From Endozoicomonas numazuensis (GTDB lineage Bacteria; Pseudomonadota; Gammaproteobacteria; Pseudomonadales; Endozoicomonadaceae), in contig NZ_JOKH01000008.1 in the NCBI RefSeq assembly GCF_000722635.1, positions 1 through 64,000 of the forward strand: DNA of 64,000 nt, in the 5' to 3' direction. The notes beneath the pieces are model-generated. The model was not told the DNA's origin. It saw nothing but the letters and a program-made list of their open reading frames with translations, and did not search any database. The position numbers and the translations under genes were made by a program. Below, piece by piece: positions 24,201 through 32,311 of this stretch (positions are counted from its first letter, which is position 1; every line of letters begins with the position of its first letter).

Positions 24201-26809
24201 AGCTGGATAGACTGACGCCTTATAAGCAGACCCTTATTTCTGCCGAAGAAGAAGCTGAGTTTGAACTTCTCAATAATGTTGTCACTGAAATGTATAAAAG
24301 ACAGGCTGCAGGTAACTCCAACTGTCAGGGCTTTGCCAACTCTCTTGAGCATTTTGCCAGAGGCAGGGGGTATAACCAGGTTCAGGCAGTTTCAGTCGCT
24401 GTAGAGCTTCCATTTGATACCAGTCAAACGACGCCTATTGTGGGTTGGGTTCAGGTCGATGGTATTGAGGAAAAGCATTATCACCACGAATTTCAGAATC
24501 GTGTGGGAGAGTTTTTCGAAGCCATCAAAAAAGGACAGCAAAGACGACCAGGTGCAGCCAAAAGGCCGTTAGCTCAGGCTTTTGACAGTGACCGCTATGT
24601 TGTATTGAAGTCAGGTACTGGGGGGGGGGCTGGACATTACACTTTCGTACAAAGGCTTAAGTCATCCGGACGCTTTATTGTACTGGATGCTCAAAACAGA
24701 CAGATGTTCCCTGTTCTTAACCCTGATGGAACACCGACTGACGAAGCCAAGGCGTTCTTCAACAATGTGTCGGTTCAGGCATACTCACCCGAATATGTCC
24801 GTGACGAAAATTACGACCTTGAGATCAAGGGGGCCAACCTTTGTCTGGCCAGTGATCGAAACTATAGTCACCTGCTAGGCATATTTAACCATCTGGATAA
24901 GGTGCCTAAACAGTATCAGGGAAGTATCGAAGATGCGGCAGACTGGTTGTCCAGGAGTGTGGGGCAGGCGCCGGTTAGAGCTGAAATCATCAAAGGTCTG
25001 GAAAGAGCTCCGGGTCGTGACCTCTGGCCTTCTCTATGGGATGGAACCTACCAGCTGAAAAGACCCAGTGAAGTTGAACCTCTGAAGAGAAGGTTTGATG
25101 CCTTCGATCCGAAGAAGGGACAGGAGTGGTGCCGATTCTTGATAAAGAATATGGGGCATTTTACTCCACAACAGAGAAGTAGCCGCCGAATGGCTTTTGA
25201 GACGTTCCAGCGACTCAGGGCAGGCAACACAGAGATTGATCAGGCTATGAAAGATGTACAGGAAACCAACTTTAATGCTGCGTTTCCAACAGAGCGGGAG
25301 TGGAACCAGTTTTGTGGCCCTGAAGTCGATATGAGAGTGCAGGGTAATATCGATAGAGCTGAACAGCGGGTTATCAATGCCCAGCCGATCCGTAATCCGG
25401 GCGCAATGAAGCAGCTCATGGATCATTTATGGCAGCTGTCTCCACGGGCATCCGAAAGCCGGAGACAGGCTGCTGAAGAGCTGGTTCAGATTCGACCTGA
25501 CCTCCAGTTGAATCCTGTTGAAGTGGAAGCGGATTTATCAAGATGTTTCTCTGAAGGTGGTTGGGACTTCCTCTGGGGTGGATTGAACCTGAAGCGCAGT
25601 CAGCTGATCTCGCTGCAGATGAGAATGGACTGGGCACAAGTCTCCAGACCCGAAGAAATGAAAGCACTAATGGATGAAATGTTGAAGACTTCTGATCGTG
25701 CTGCCAATAATCTAAGGCTGGCCTCGCAAGAGCTGGCTCAAATTCGACCTGATTTAAAGCTCTCTTCAACTGAAATCGAACGAAACTTGAGAAAAGCCTT
25801 CCCGGGTGATGACTGGAAAATTCAAAACCGGGCTCTCAGAGGCAGGGCAAATGAAGTTAAAGATGACATCAAGCTGAATCTGATGGGTCGTGGACGTCAG
25901 GTTATGACCTGGGGCCAGAATGTACAGGTACCAACGGTTCAGGCAGCTGTCGTTCCACCTGTTGAAGTCAAAGCTCCGGAAGAGGTGCAGGCTGTGCCAG
26001 AACCTGTAGTAGTGCGTGCATCAAGAAGACTTGAGAGAGCGCAGAATATCAGGGAAGTGCTGGCTCACATCAAACCTGGTGAACCCGTTGTCGTCTGTTT
26101 TGACTTGGATGAAACCCTCATCGCTAAAGATGTAGTGGCTGGTGGTCGTCATGAGAGGCGTGTGGTAAACCCTGATACAGCTAAAATTATTCAGGATATC
26201 CGAGCCAAGGCTGGCCCGGGTAATGCCAAAATTATTCTGCTGACCGCCAATGAAGAAGATTCTCTGAGAGCAAAGCTGGAGCAAACAAAACTCGACAGAA
26301 ATCTGTTTGATGATGCGATTACTGTCAAAGTCCAGACGGGGCCATGGAAAACCAAGGGTCAGGGCTTGCATCACTACCTCGACAAATCCCGGCATCCAGC
26401 TCAGCACATCGTCATGGTGGATGACGTGCGAGGTATGCTGGAGTCTGTTGAGAAGGCAGCTGACCAACGAGACATACCTTATACAACATTCCACTTCTAC
26501 GGCGCTAAACCGATGGTCTACAGAGTGGATTTTGCTGCCAACAAAGAAACGTTTATGTCTGAAGATGGACGAGGTCCTGATATCAGCTTTGAGCGATTCA
26601 TTGAGTTGCAGCAGTTGTCCGATGACAATGGTTGGAGTTCTGATCAGTTGAAAGCGATCTATATAAACGAGTCCCGTTTAATGAGGGACAAGTTTGATGG
26701 ACTGAGAGCGTTCAGCCAGGACTATGAATGGCGGAACTATAAACTCCCCAGAGACTATCAGCCTCCCCGGAATTTGGGGAGACCCGTCATTGGTTTCGAG
26801 GAGCTATAG
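21269..26809 (+). CDS. Giant multidomain protein: helical repeats, papain-like centre, C-terminal HAD domain
   Basis: 1846 residues from GTG 21269 behind a strong AAGGAGGT site. No signal peptide or membrane segment. Residues 1-330: charged, helical, not recognised. About 370-805: four loosely repeated helical modules of the form AFxxY.....S.DDF..A...GFLN..F, split by proline-rich linkers (PPPIPPRQPVAPP near 811). About 1015-1145: C1019 (NSNCQGFANSLEHFARG), H1123 (GGGAGHYTFVQRL) and D1140 (RFIVLDAQNR), a papain-like toxin/deamidase triad. About 1379 and 1462: two copies of an 83-residue repeat. About 1606-1760: HAD phosphatase-like domain with FDLDETLI (D1612, D1614), ILLTAN and VMVDDVRG. Probably a secreted effector or polymorphic toxin; the family as a whole is not known to me. 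Confidence 0.75.
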   Translation: MVPFSPQSFLDFYQSHEGVEGQYPILEEGRLSSEKVGWVKGPSEKYNAFCRSVKIFYERENELMDKPELVGVSREVRSAIGDVKTPLHKRDVSITDPGNPKKASEWNNEFVTVNQASLTVLHEAEVELVQLILSKAPQEKIKLAVENLISKFCLTTKTRDRGDWESHLRDFMELEKQDIRIQVAVHLDPEGKKPGVGVDRSKPGEPKKSRAVYSDHLKGFDDQLKSLDRAIDDFKANPPREVEYTRQDRIKARHSAAFEKVMQSQWRGGLEARDIRLAQKDDVFAEESVQVILGEVDGDVNYHLGLAADFLKARKNPQVMPEIAPFEVGPQKVPVPPQHRAESPLPPPMHQLETLGAVAQEPGVTEEMKRAFQVFLRSGHNFGESTVDDIQLAFNTGLLNEDFMAAANRGTNKKEQFELMNRMLGEFKGGMHRDAFSFEHEATSLEKRPSFPVVTAPPPVLKRQNSEENRLRAFEAYGNSYYGSELKDDPLSMDDFRRAQEAGFLNPQFVQLALGAWSFEQDIAFATFHTEILGLRENAQQPQKAVVDTKRLSPNTPPELREKLINEACHLFVGILGDRQYGLTFEDMKKACRDKVMTDAMVNACLDNMKFDDPQLNALGRELHEAKFPYKVRTKDDDFGEFQSASVSAKGSMPDPDDLPPPVFANMEELIQNLRRPSPESYNYRDEWDDDNWQMSLNSLNGGLSALRQEDLLEYREPEPVLPSVATPLATPQQQVTATAEQLEAFRKAKSFNKDIKDTDLAAAVHVLNTDQRLANGVLTPGGKRQDFLREFSGAIVIQAKKGLPTTGGAVAVQQTVTTPPPIPPRQPVAPPVVARPLEPSPVQSLRMDQLLMSMGMDDTPQVQQQFLRMKAQWDRVQSSRQQPDRVVSEKFNKHAVKAGSFEVAEQDLEGQHQQLLAGMQREMEPDLYLQIKTEMERAHNCSRIKLEYQFGRINKDEAKRQISERSFAVEREDHLKELDRLTPYKQTLISAEEEAEFELLNNVVTEMYKRQAAGNSNCQGFANSLEHFARGRGYNQVQAVSVAVELPFDTSQTTPIVGWVQVDGIEEKHYHHEFQNRVGEFFEAIKKGQQRRPGAAKRPLAQAFDSDRYVVLKSGTGGGAGHYTFVQRLKSSGRFIVLDAQNRQMFPVLNPDGTPTDEAKAFFNNVSVQAYSPEYVRDENYDLEIKGANLCLASDRNYSHLLGIFNHLDKVPKQYQGSIEDAADWLSRSVGQAPVRAEIIKGLERAPGRDLWPSLWDGTYQLKRPSEVEPLKRRFDAFDPKKGQEWCRFLIKNMGHFTPQQRSSRRMAFETFQRLRAGNTEIDQAMKDVQETNFNAAFPTEREWNQFCGPEVDMRVQGNIDRAEQRVINAQPIRNPGAMKQLMDHLWQLSPRASESRRQAAEELVQIRPDLQLNPVEVEADLSRCFSEGGWDFLWGGLNLKRSQLISLQMRMDWAQVSRPEEMKALMDEMLKTSDRAANNLRLASQELAQIRPDLKLSSTEIERNLRKAFPGDDWKIQNRALRGRANEVKDDIKLNLMGRGRQVMTWGQNVQVPTVQAAVVPPVEVKAPEEVQAVPEPVVVRASRRLERAQNIREVLAHIKPGEPVVVCFDLDETLIAKDVVAGGRHERRVVNPDTAKIIQDIRAKAGPGNAKIILLTANEEDSLRAKLEQTKLDRNLFDDAITVKVQTGPWKTKGQGLHHYLDKSRHPAQHIVMVDDVRGMLESVEKAADQRDIPYTTFHFYGAKPMVYRVDFAANKETFMSEDGRGPDISFERFIELQQLSDDNGWSSDQLKAIYINESRLMRDKFDGLRAFSQDYEWRNYKLPRDYQPPRNLGRPVIGFEEL

Positions 26810-26819
26810 GCTCTGATCA

Positions 26820-27872
26820 TCAGATGATCTGGGACAAGGTTCGGATAAGATTTTCGGTCTGAGCCTTATTCCCCAGATTAATTCTTAACCCCACTCTGCC
26901 ACTCTCATCAGCTTTTGGTCGAATCAGAATGTGGTGAGCCCGAAGGTGCTTTTCGATCTCATTCGGGTTGTCCGGGAACGTCCAGATAAAGTTGGCGACA
27001 CTGGGCCAATAATCAATGCCTTTCTCGTTCAGAAAAGCTTCAAGCAGGGGTTTGGAGACTTCCATCACTTCTTTTACATACCGCTCGGTGTAACCAGGGT
27101 TTGAAAGCGCTGCATCTATAGCAACTACAGCCAGCTGATTGATGTCATAAGGGCCACGCACATTTAACAGTGCTCGTATATTTTCTGCATGGCTGATGAC
27201 ATAACCTAAACGAACTGAAGGCAAACCCCAGGTTTTTGAGAAGGTTCGGGTGATCAGCAGGTTTGGATGCTGGTCAACGGCATCAGCAACGGTCTTCCTT
27301 GTGTATTCGAAGTAACATTCATCCACCAAAATAGCGGCATCAGGGGCTGCTGCTGCAATCTCCAGAATATCTTCCCTTGGAGCTATGGTACCGCTAGGAT
27401 TGTTTGGGTTGGAAATGACAATCAGCCGGGTTTTATCAGAAAGGGCGTCCAATACCTTCTGCTTGGGAAACCCTGTTTCTTTTGAAAAAGACGGTTCAAT
27501 GATCTTCAGGTTTTCTACTTTGGCAACCTGGCTGTACATAGCGAAGGATGGACCAGGAATAATCGCTTCTTCTCCTTCACGACAGGTTGAGCGGATAATC
27601 ATCTCAATGCCTTGATCGGAGCCATTGGTAATCATGACCTGCTCTGGGTCAACATCGCAGTATTCAGCAATCTTGGCTGTTATGTTCCCGTAGGATGGAT
27701 AGCACTGAAGTCGATCGTCCTGGATAAAGTCAATCATGGCCTGTTTTACAGAAGGGCAGACAGGCAAGGTTCGCTCATTAAAGTCCAGTAGCAAATGATC
27801 ATGAGGATCCCGCCCTTCCAGAGGGGGTTTATAAGCTCCCATTTGGGCAATGTGGGATTTAATAATACTCAT
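26820..27872 (-). CDS. Histidinol-phosphate aminotransferase-like PLP enzyme
   Basis: A 350-residue fold-type I aminotransferase close to HisC. Motifs: LLLDFNERTLPVCPSVKQAM, ITNGSDQGIEMIIRSTCREG, the SNPNNPSG loop, ILVDECYFEY (PLP ring aspartate) and the lysine motif TFSKTWGLPSVRLGY; C-terminal ADESGRVGLRINLGNKAQTE with the phosphate-binding Arg. It may serve histidine synthesis or act on another amino acid; no his gene is adjacent. It converges on the giant gene with only 10 bp between stops. Confidence 0.85.
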   Translation of the reverse strand: MSIIKSHIAQMGAYKPPLEGRDPHDHLLLDFNERTLPVCPSVKQAMIDFIQDDRLQCYPSYGNITAKIAEYCDVDPEQVMITNGSDQGIEMIIRSTCREGEEAIIPGPSFAMYSQVAKVENLKIIEPSFSKETGFPKQKVLDALSDKTRLIVISNPNNPSGTIAPREDILEIAAAAPDAAILVDECYFEYTRKTVADAVDQHPNLLITRTFSKTWGLPSVRLGYVISHAENIRALLNVRGPYDINQLAVVAIDAALSNPGYTERYVKEVMEVSKPLLEAFLNEKGIDYWPSVANFIWTFPDNPNEIEKHLRAHHILIRPKADESGRVGLRINLGNKAQTENLIRTLSQII

Positions 27873-28069
27873 GACAAATGTTCCTGCTTGCTTTTTATGA
27901 GTCCAACAGACTCTTAGTGTTGATTAGCAGTGGCAGTATATGCAGAGCATGGAGGGCAAGCCAAGCAGAATCAGTGATGTAAGGCAACGATATTCAGGTT
28001 GTTCGAGGTTCGACCAGAATATCATTGCTGTTTTTCAGGGATGAAGTCTGTCCGACTGACGTCTAAAGT

Positions 28070-28533
28070 TCATCGCCACCGACTGACGCAGTAGGTATTG
28101 TAAGGAACACTCTTGAATACCGGATGCATGCCGGTGAGGCCGGTAATATACCAGATGCCACTAGCATTCAGGCCGAAAGGGCTTATGGCTATGAGCGGGA
28201 CTTCTTCATTGTCTTATATGCCACTGCTTTTGGTATCAGAGACGGTAATGGCCCTGCCAGAATCTTCAAAGCGACCGAACAGTTCGTGTTTCGGTATCAA
28301 AAGCGTGTATTGATCAATATCCTTCTGGCTGACGGCACGTCCTGAAGTATAATAGCGGCTGGTCTTTGCTGCAGATGTAATCAGTTCGCAGGTTCTGACT
28401 TGAAGCAGGCCTACCGTTGCTGAAGGAGTTTTTAACGGTTCTCTCAGGAGTGATTCCATTGAGTTTCTGGTTACCGAAGAAGCTGCTTTTTTATATAACT
28501 GAATAGGACAGCCATAGAAAGCTTTTTGAACAT
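28070..28533 (-). pseudogene. Broken gene for a small secreted protein
   Basis: ATG 28533 behind AGGATG opens a signal-peptide-like start (MFKKLSMAVLFSYI). At a run of six A (about 28488) the frame must shift to continue as KKAASSVTRNSMESLLREPL, QYTLLIPKHELFGRFEDSGR, AITVSDTKSSGI. An in-frame TAA at about 28214 is followed by more open frame, DNEEVPLIAISPFGLNASGI, WYITGLTGMHPVFK, to 28070. One frameshift and one nonsense codon make it a pseudogene. I do not recognise the family. The opposite strand has a 73-codon frame (28124-28345) that seems a shadow. Confidence 0.4.
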
Positions 28534-28660
28534 TACATCATCCTGAATCAGTGAGTTCTTAATTAATCTCGAGAAAATCGTGTAATTTAAGCTCCAACCT
28601 TACCGCAAATCACTTTATTACTACTTTGATCAGGAAATAACAGAACAATCCAGCAAAGAC

Positions 28661-30257
28661 CCCAGCTGTTTTTGTCATTATTTTGAAATTCAGGCGATGC
28701 ATCACCTACCAAGACCTGGCATTCATTTCAGAAAGACAGAATAATATTGATGGCTAACAAAGCATTTTTTCTGGATAAAGCCCCATAAACACCTGGAGTG
28801 CCGGGCTATATCGGCCAAATCGTAGTATTTTGCGACGGCCTGCCTCCAAAAAGCGGGCAGCCTGATAAATCAACTCCTGCATGACGGTTTTTATTCTTCT
28901 CCTTGCTGCCTGATGACGAACAGGTGACTGCGGCCCCAGCAAACAAGATTGCCCCATGTAACGCAGCATATTATAAGTTAATGCGCCCAGACACATTACT
29001 AAATCATTAGTATCGAACTTTCCAGAAGGAAGCCTTTCCAGATCCATATCGGTTTTTAATTCACTGTGAAATTGCTCACTGGTGGCGTGATTCTCATACA
29101 GCAGAATAACGTCGTTATCGCTGTATTCTTCTTCATTCAATGTTGTCCACCAACCTTCCAGCTCGTAGTCTGGAGTTAGAAACATCTGACCAACGGCATC
29201 TGACGTTCGTCTGACCATTTTGATAATCAGTCGCTGATGACCATAGTGAGCTTCATGGTTAATAGTCAAAGTCGCATAGTGCTTACCTGCTCGTAGCTCA
29301 TGCCACTCTACCTTCGCTGCTTCAAACTTAGGTAGCCAGGCCTTGGAGGTGTACTGTTGGCGAGGATTCAATTTAATTATGTGGTCAACGTTAGCATGTT
29401 GAGCAACGGCCATGCGGGTATCTTCAGCATCGTGAGCACTATCGAGCCGAAGCAATATCGGCTGTTGCGTTATACGACGTACTCTCTGTAAAACGGCACC
29501 CAGGAATGGGATGAAATCATTTTGCGAGTGTTGCGAACCTGGTCGCAACTCACACCCCATGCACCAGCCTTCTTGCCCAAGGTAAGCCATAATGGGGGAG
29601 TAGCCGAAAAAGTGTTTATATGTCCAACTCACTCCTTCTTTCTTGGAGTTGCTATTGTCTTGAGGCGTGACATCCATATCTAATGGTATATGCTGTTGGC
29701 GATCAAGTTCTTTTGGAAGTGGTGTAAGCGGAGCATCAAGTTCTATAAGCAACTCAGCAAGACTTTCCTCAATCAGCGGAATAAGCTGGGTAGCATCTTC
29801 ATTAAAGCGCTGGCGCAATCGACTGGCAGATGGCATCTGTTTTATTCCCATGCATTGCTGGAACCAATCGTCATGGCGAAGGGTGTCAATGGCGTCAAAG
29901 TCATTTTTGCCGAGGGCCAGCAAGCCAACATAAGCACGCACTAAATCAATATTGGCGATTCCATGTCGCTTCTTAATCTTACGGAGTGATTTTTTGAGGG
30001 ATGTTTTTTTATTGAGGGCGTGACCAATAAAGGCAAGGCCAGCAAATGGTGTATAGAATTCCGTATCAGACTGCTCAAAATGGAGTTCCACAAAAATTCA
30101 CCTATTCAGTGAAAAAACGAGTAGGTCGTATTTTAGCCTACACCCCTTTCGGTGGATGGCTTTAAGGCTTTTTTATTGCTGATGAAGTCACGGATTCAGG
30201 ATCATTACCGCGTTGTGCATGAATTTGTCCTGATATGACCCTATAAAATAGTCGGGG
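28661..30257 (-). mobile_element. IS1380-family insertion sequence
   Basis: About 1.6 kb, the usual size for the family. Candidate terminal repeats are CCCCAGCTGTTTTTGTCA at the left and CCCCGACTATTTTATAGG (reverse complement) at the right. A target-site duplication is not evident with these boundaries, so the ends could be off by a few bases. It encodes one intact transposase and lies between the aminotransferase region and birA. Confidence 0.75.
28754..30091 (-). CDS. IS1380-family DDE transposase
   Basis: A 445-residue transposase with no break. N-terminal YTPFAGLAFIGHALNKKTSL; the catalytic region has PLDMDVTPQDNSNSKKEGVS (first Asp), ILLRLDSAHDAEDTRMAVAQ (second Asp) and the YENHATSEQFHSELKTDMDL segment with the final Glu; followed by LERLPSGKFDTNDLVMCLGA, a strong IS1380 signature. 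Full length suggests the element may still move. Confidence 0.92.
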   Translation of the reverse strand: MELHFEQSDTEFYTPFAGLAFIGHALNKKTSLKKSLRKIKKRHGIANIDLVRAYVGLLALGKNDFDAIDTLRHDDWFQQCMGIKQMPSASRLRQRFNEDATQLIPLIEESLAELLIELDAPLTPLPKELDRQQHIPLDMDVTPQDNSNSKKEGVSWTYKHFFGYSPIMAYLGQEGWCMGCELRPGSQHSQNDFIPFLGAVLQRVRRITQQPILLRLDSAHDAEDTRMAVAQHANVDHIIKLNPRQQYTSKAWLPKFEAAKVEWHELRAGKHYATLTINHEAHYGHQRLIIKMVRRTSDAVGQMFLTPDYELEGWWTTLNEEEYSDNDVILLYENHATSEQFHSELKTDMDLERLPSGKFDTNDLVMCLGALTYNMLRYMGQSCLLGPQSPVRHQAARRRIKTVMQELIYQAARFLEAGRRKILRFGRYSPALQVFMGLYPEKMLC

Positions 30258-30368
30258 TTCTCAATTTACGGTGATCTAAAGAAGGCCAGGTATGGGAAAT
30301 GGGCCTGAATGATTTGAGCAGAGGGTATGAAGCGCATATCATTTGCCTCAATCGTTGTGGGGTGGTTG

Positions 30369-31331
30369 ATGGATAAATTACTGGGTTTGTTAGCCGACGG
30401 GCAGTTTCATTCTGGTGAAGAGTTGGGTGAGCATCTGGGTGTCAGTAGGGCCGCTGTCTGGAAAAAACTGAAAACCCTTGAAGAACTCGGTTTGGCACTC
30501 GACTCTGTAAGAGGTAAAGGCTATCGGCTGGGCAGTGGTATAGAGCTCCTTGATAGTGTAAAGGTTCAGTCTTATCTGGATGCAGACGTTGATAGTAAAG
30601 TAGACGTTCATACCTGCTTTATTACGGAGTCAACCAATGACCTGGTGCGTGCTCAGGGGGCAGCTTCTGGTGGTGTAACTCGCTTTTGTCTGGCAGAGCA
30701 CCAAACCAGTGGGCGAGGGAGAAGAGGTCGTATCTGGGCAAGTCCTTTTGGTTCAACCGTCAGCCTTTCTGCGTTATGGCAGAATGGTGAAGGTACCGCT
30801 TCCCTGGAAGGGCTGAGTCTTGCTGTGGGTTTGGCCGTTGTTAAAGCACTGGAAACTCTGGGAGCCAGAGATCTGAAACTCAAATGGCCCAACGATGTTC
30901 TCTGGCAAGGAAAAAAACTCTGCGGTGTGTTGCTCGAGGTTTATGGTGATCCCACTGGTGAGTGTGAGGTGGTGATCGGAATGGGCATAAATGTTCGTTT
31001 AAGTGAGGAACAGCTGAAATCCATTGGCCAGCCTGCTGTCGATCTTTTCAGAGTATGCGACAAGTCTGTGAGCCGAAATGCTGTAGCTGGACAATTAATC
31101 AATACTTTAACCCATTTGCTGGATGGTTTTGGCCAGGGCGGATTCAGGCTATTCAGGGAACAGTGGTGTGAATATGATGCTTTTCGTGGCAAAGAGGTAA
31201 CGTTGATGGCCTCGACTCGTTCGGTGACTGGCCGCTGTATGGGTGTGGATGAGCAGGGGGGACTTTTGCTTGAGACCAGCTCTGGCATACATGTTTTTAA
31301 TGGTGGAGAGGTATCGTTACGTCAATCATGA
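30369..31331 (+). CDS. birA: Biotin-[acetyl-CoA carboxylase] ligase and biotin operon repressor BirA
   Basis: A 320-residue protein from ATG 30369 (MDKLLGLLADGQFHSGEELG); a start 14 codons earlier gives an unusual leader. The N-terminal winged helix (LGVSRAAVWKKLKTLEELGL) means it can repress as well as ligate. The ligase domain has TESTNDLV, HQTSGRGRRGRIWASPFGST (biotinyl-AMP binding loop), LKWPNDVLWQGKKLCGVLLE and the C-terminal SH3-like domain ending HVFNGGEVSLR. The stop overlaps coaX (ATGA), a coupling seen in many gammaproteobacteria. Confidence 0.95.
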   Translation: MDKLLGLLADGQFHSGEELGEHLGVSRAAVWKKLKTLEELGLALDSVRGKGYRLGSGIELLDSVKVQSYLDADVDSKVDVHTCFITESTNDLVRAQGAASGGVTRFCLAEHQTSGRGRRGRIWASPFGSTVSLSALWQNGEGTASLEGLSLAVGLAVVKALETLGARDLKLKWPNDVLWQGKKLCGVLLEVYGDPTGECEVVIGMGINVRLSEEQLKSIGQPAVDLFRVCDKSVSRNAVAGQLINTLTHLLDGFGQGGFRLFREQWCEYDAFRGKEVTLMASTRSVTGRCMGVDEQGGLLLETSSGIHVFNGGEVSLRQS

Positions 31332-32080
31332 ATGAGTCCATGGATAAGCAATTGCAACTGGACGCGGGTAATACCCGGTTGAAATGGCGTCTGATGGCAG
31401 GAGGAGTCTCCGTTAAATCCGGCTTTATTAATAATGATGCCGATTGGCAGATTATCCTTTCCCTGCTTTTCGAAGAGCTGGGTCCTATCCATGCTGTCGC
31501 TATATCAACAGTATCTGGAAATGCCCGTTTGGGGCAGTTGTTACGTATTTTGTCTGAGGCCACAGGGTTAGAGCCGTTCATTGCACAAACTCAGAAAAGT
31601 TATGCCGGTTTAACCGTGGTCTACAAAGAAGTAGAAAGGCTGGGTGTAGACCGGTGGTTGGCTATGCTGGCCGCGCATGATTATTCTCCAGAAGATAGCA
31701 AAGTGGTGGTCAGCTGTGGAACCGCCATGACTGTTGATGTGATTGATAATATGGGAAACCATCAGGGGGGCTTTATTGTTCCGGGAATCCGATTGATGAA
31801 AAAAGCCCTGGCGGTCAATACGGCGAATCTGGACAATATTGAGCATCCGGCAGAAGCTACTGCTTTAGGAACCGTTACTTCCGAGTGTATTAATCATGGT
31901 GTATTGGCTATGGCTGTCTCTCTGATTAATGAAACCTGTCTTAAATGGCCAGGATCACGCCTCTTATTAACAGGGGGGGATGCATCACTGGTGCAGACCT
32001 ATATAAAGGAAGAAATAGAACAGGTTCTGATTGAAGAGCTGGTTCTGGATGGACTCTCGATCGCCTCTGACGGACAATAA
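31328..32080 (+). CDS. coaX: Type III pantothenate kinase
   Basis: A 250-residue ASKHA-fold kinase catalysing the first step of coenzyme A synthesis. Motifs: phosphate-binding LQLDAGNTRLKWRLM at the N-terminus, GVDRWLAMLAAHDYS (pantothenate/catalytic Asp), VVVSCGTAMTVDVIDNMGNH and QGGFIVPGIRLMKKAL. Normal length for proteobacterial CoaX. Translationally coupled to birA. No PanK-I gene is present in the window. Confidence 0.93.
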   Translation: MNESMDKQLQLDAGNTRLKWRLMAGGVSVKSGFINNDADWQIILSLLFEELGPIHAVAISTVSGNARLGQLLRILSEATGLEPFIAQTQKSYAGLTVVYKEVERLGVDRWLAMLAAHDYSPEDSKVVVSCGTAMTVDVIDNMGNHQGGFIVPGIRLMKKALAVNTANLDNIEHPAEATALGTVTSECINHGVLAMAVSLINETCLKWPGSRLLLTGGDASLVQTYIKEEIEQVLIEELVLDGLSIASDGQ

Positions 32081-32311
32081 CAACTATGAACGAAAGAGAC
32101 GGTTTTGCACATCAATGAGTGCTAAACCTCTCTATCAATCATTCCAGCTTCTGAAAGTAGCAAATTTATCGATCACGTAAACCAGAGTTTGGCCTGTCAA
32201 ATAACAACAATATAATAAGGGCGGGCTTGGTGTTATTCACTGCAGGTGATCTTCCAGATTCATCATTAATGGAAAGTCATACAATATGACTTTTAAAATT
32301 CGGTTTTTAGT

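Noticed and set aside
28124-28345. 73-codon plus-strand gene between the aminotransferase and the IS1380 element
   Set aside because: It is antisense to the signal-peptide-led pseudogene, which has the better start and protein-like continuity. I cannot exclude it, but the evidence favours the minus strand.
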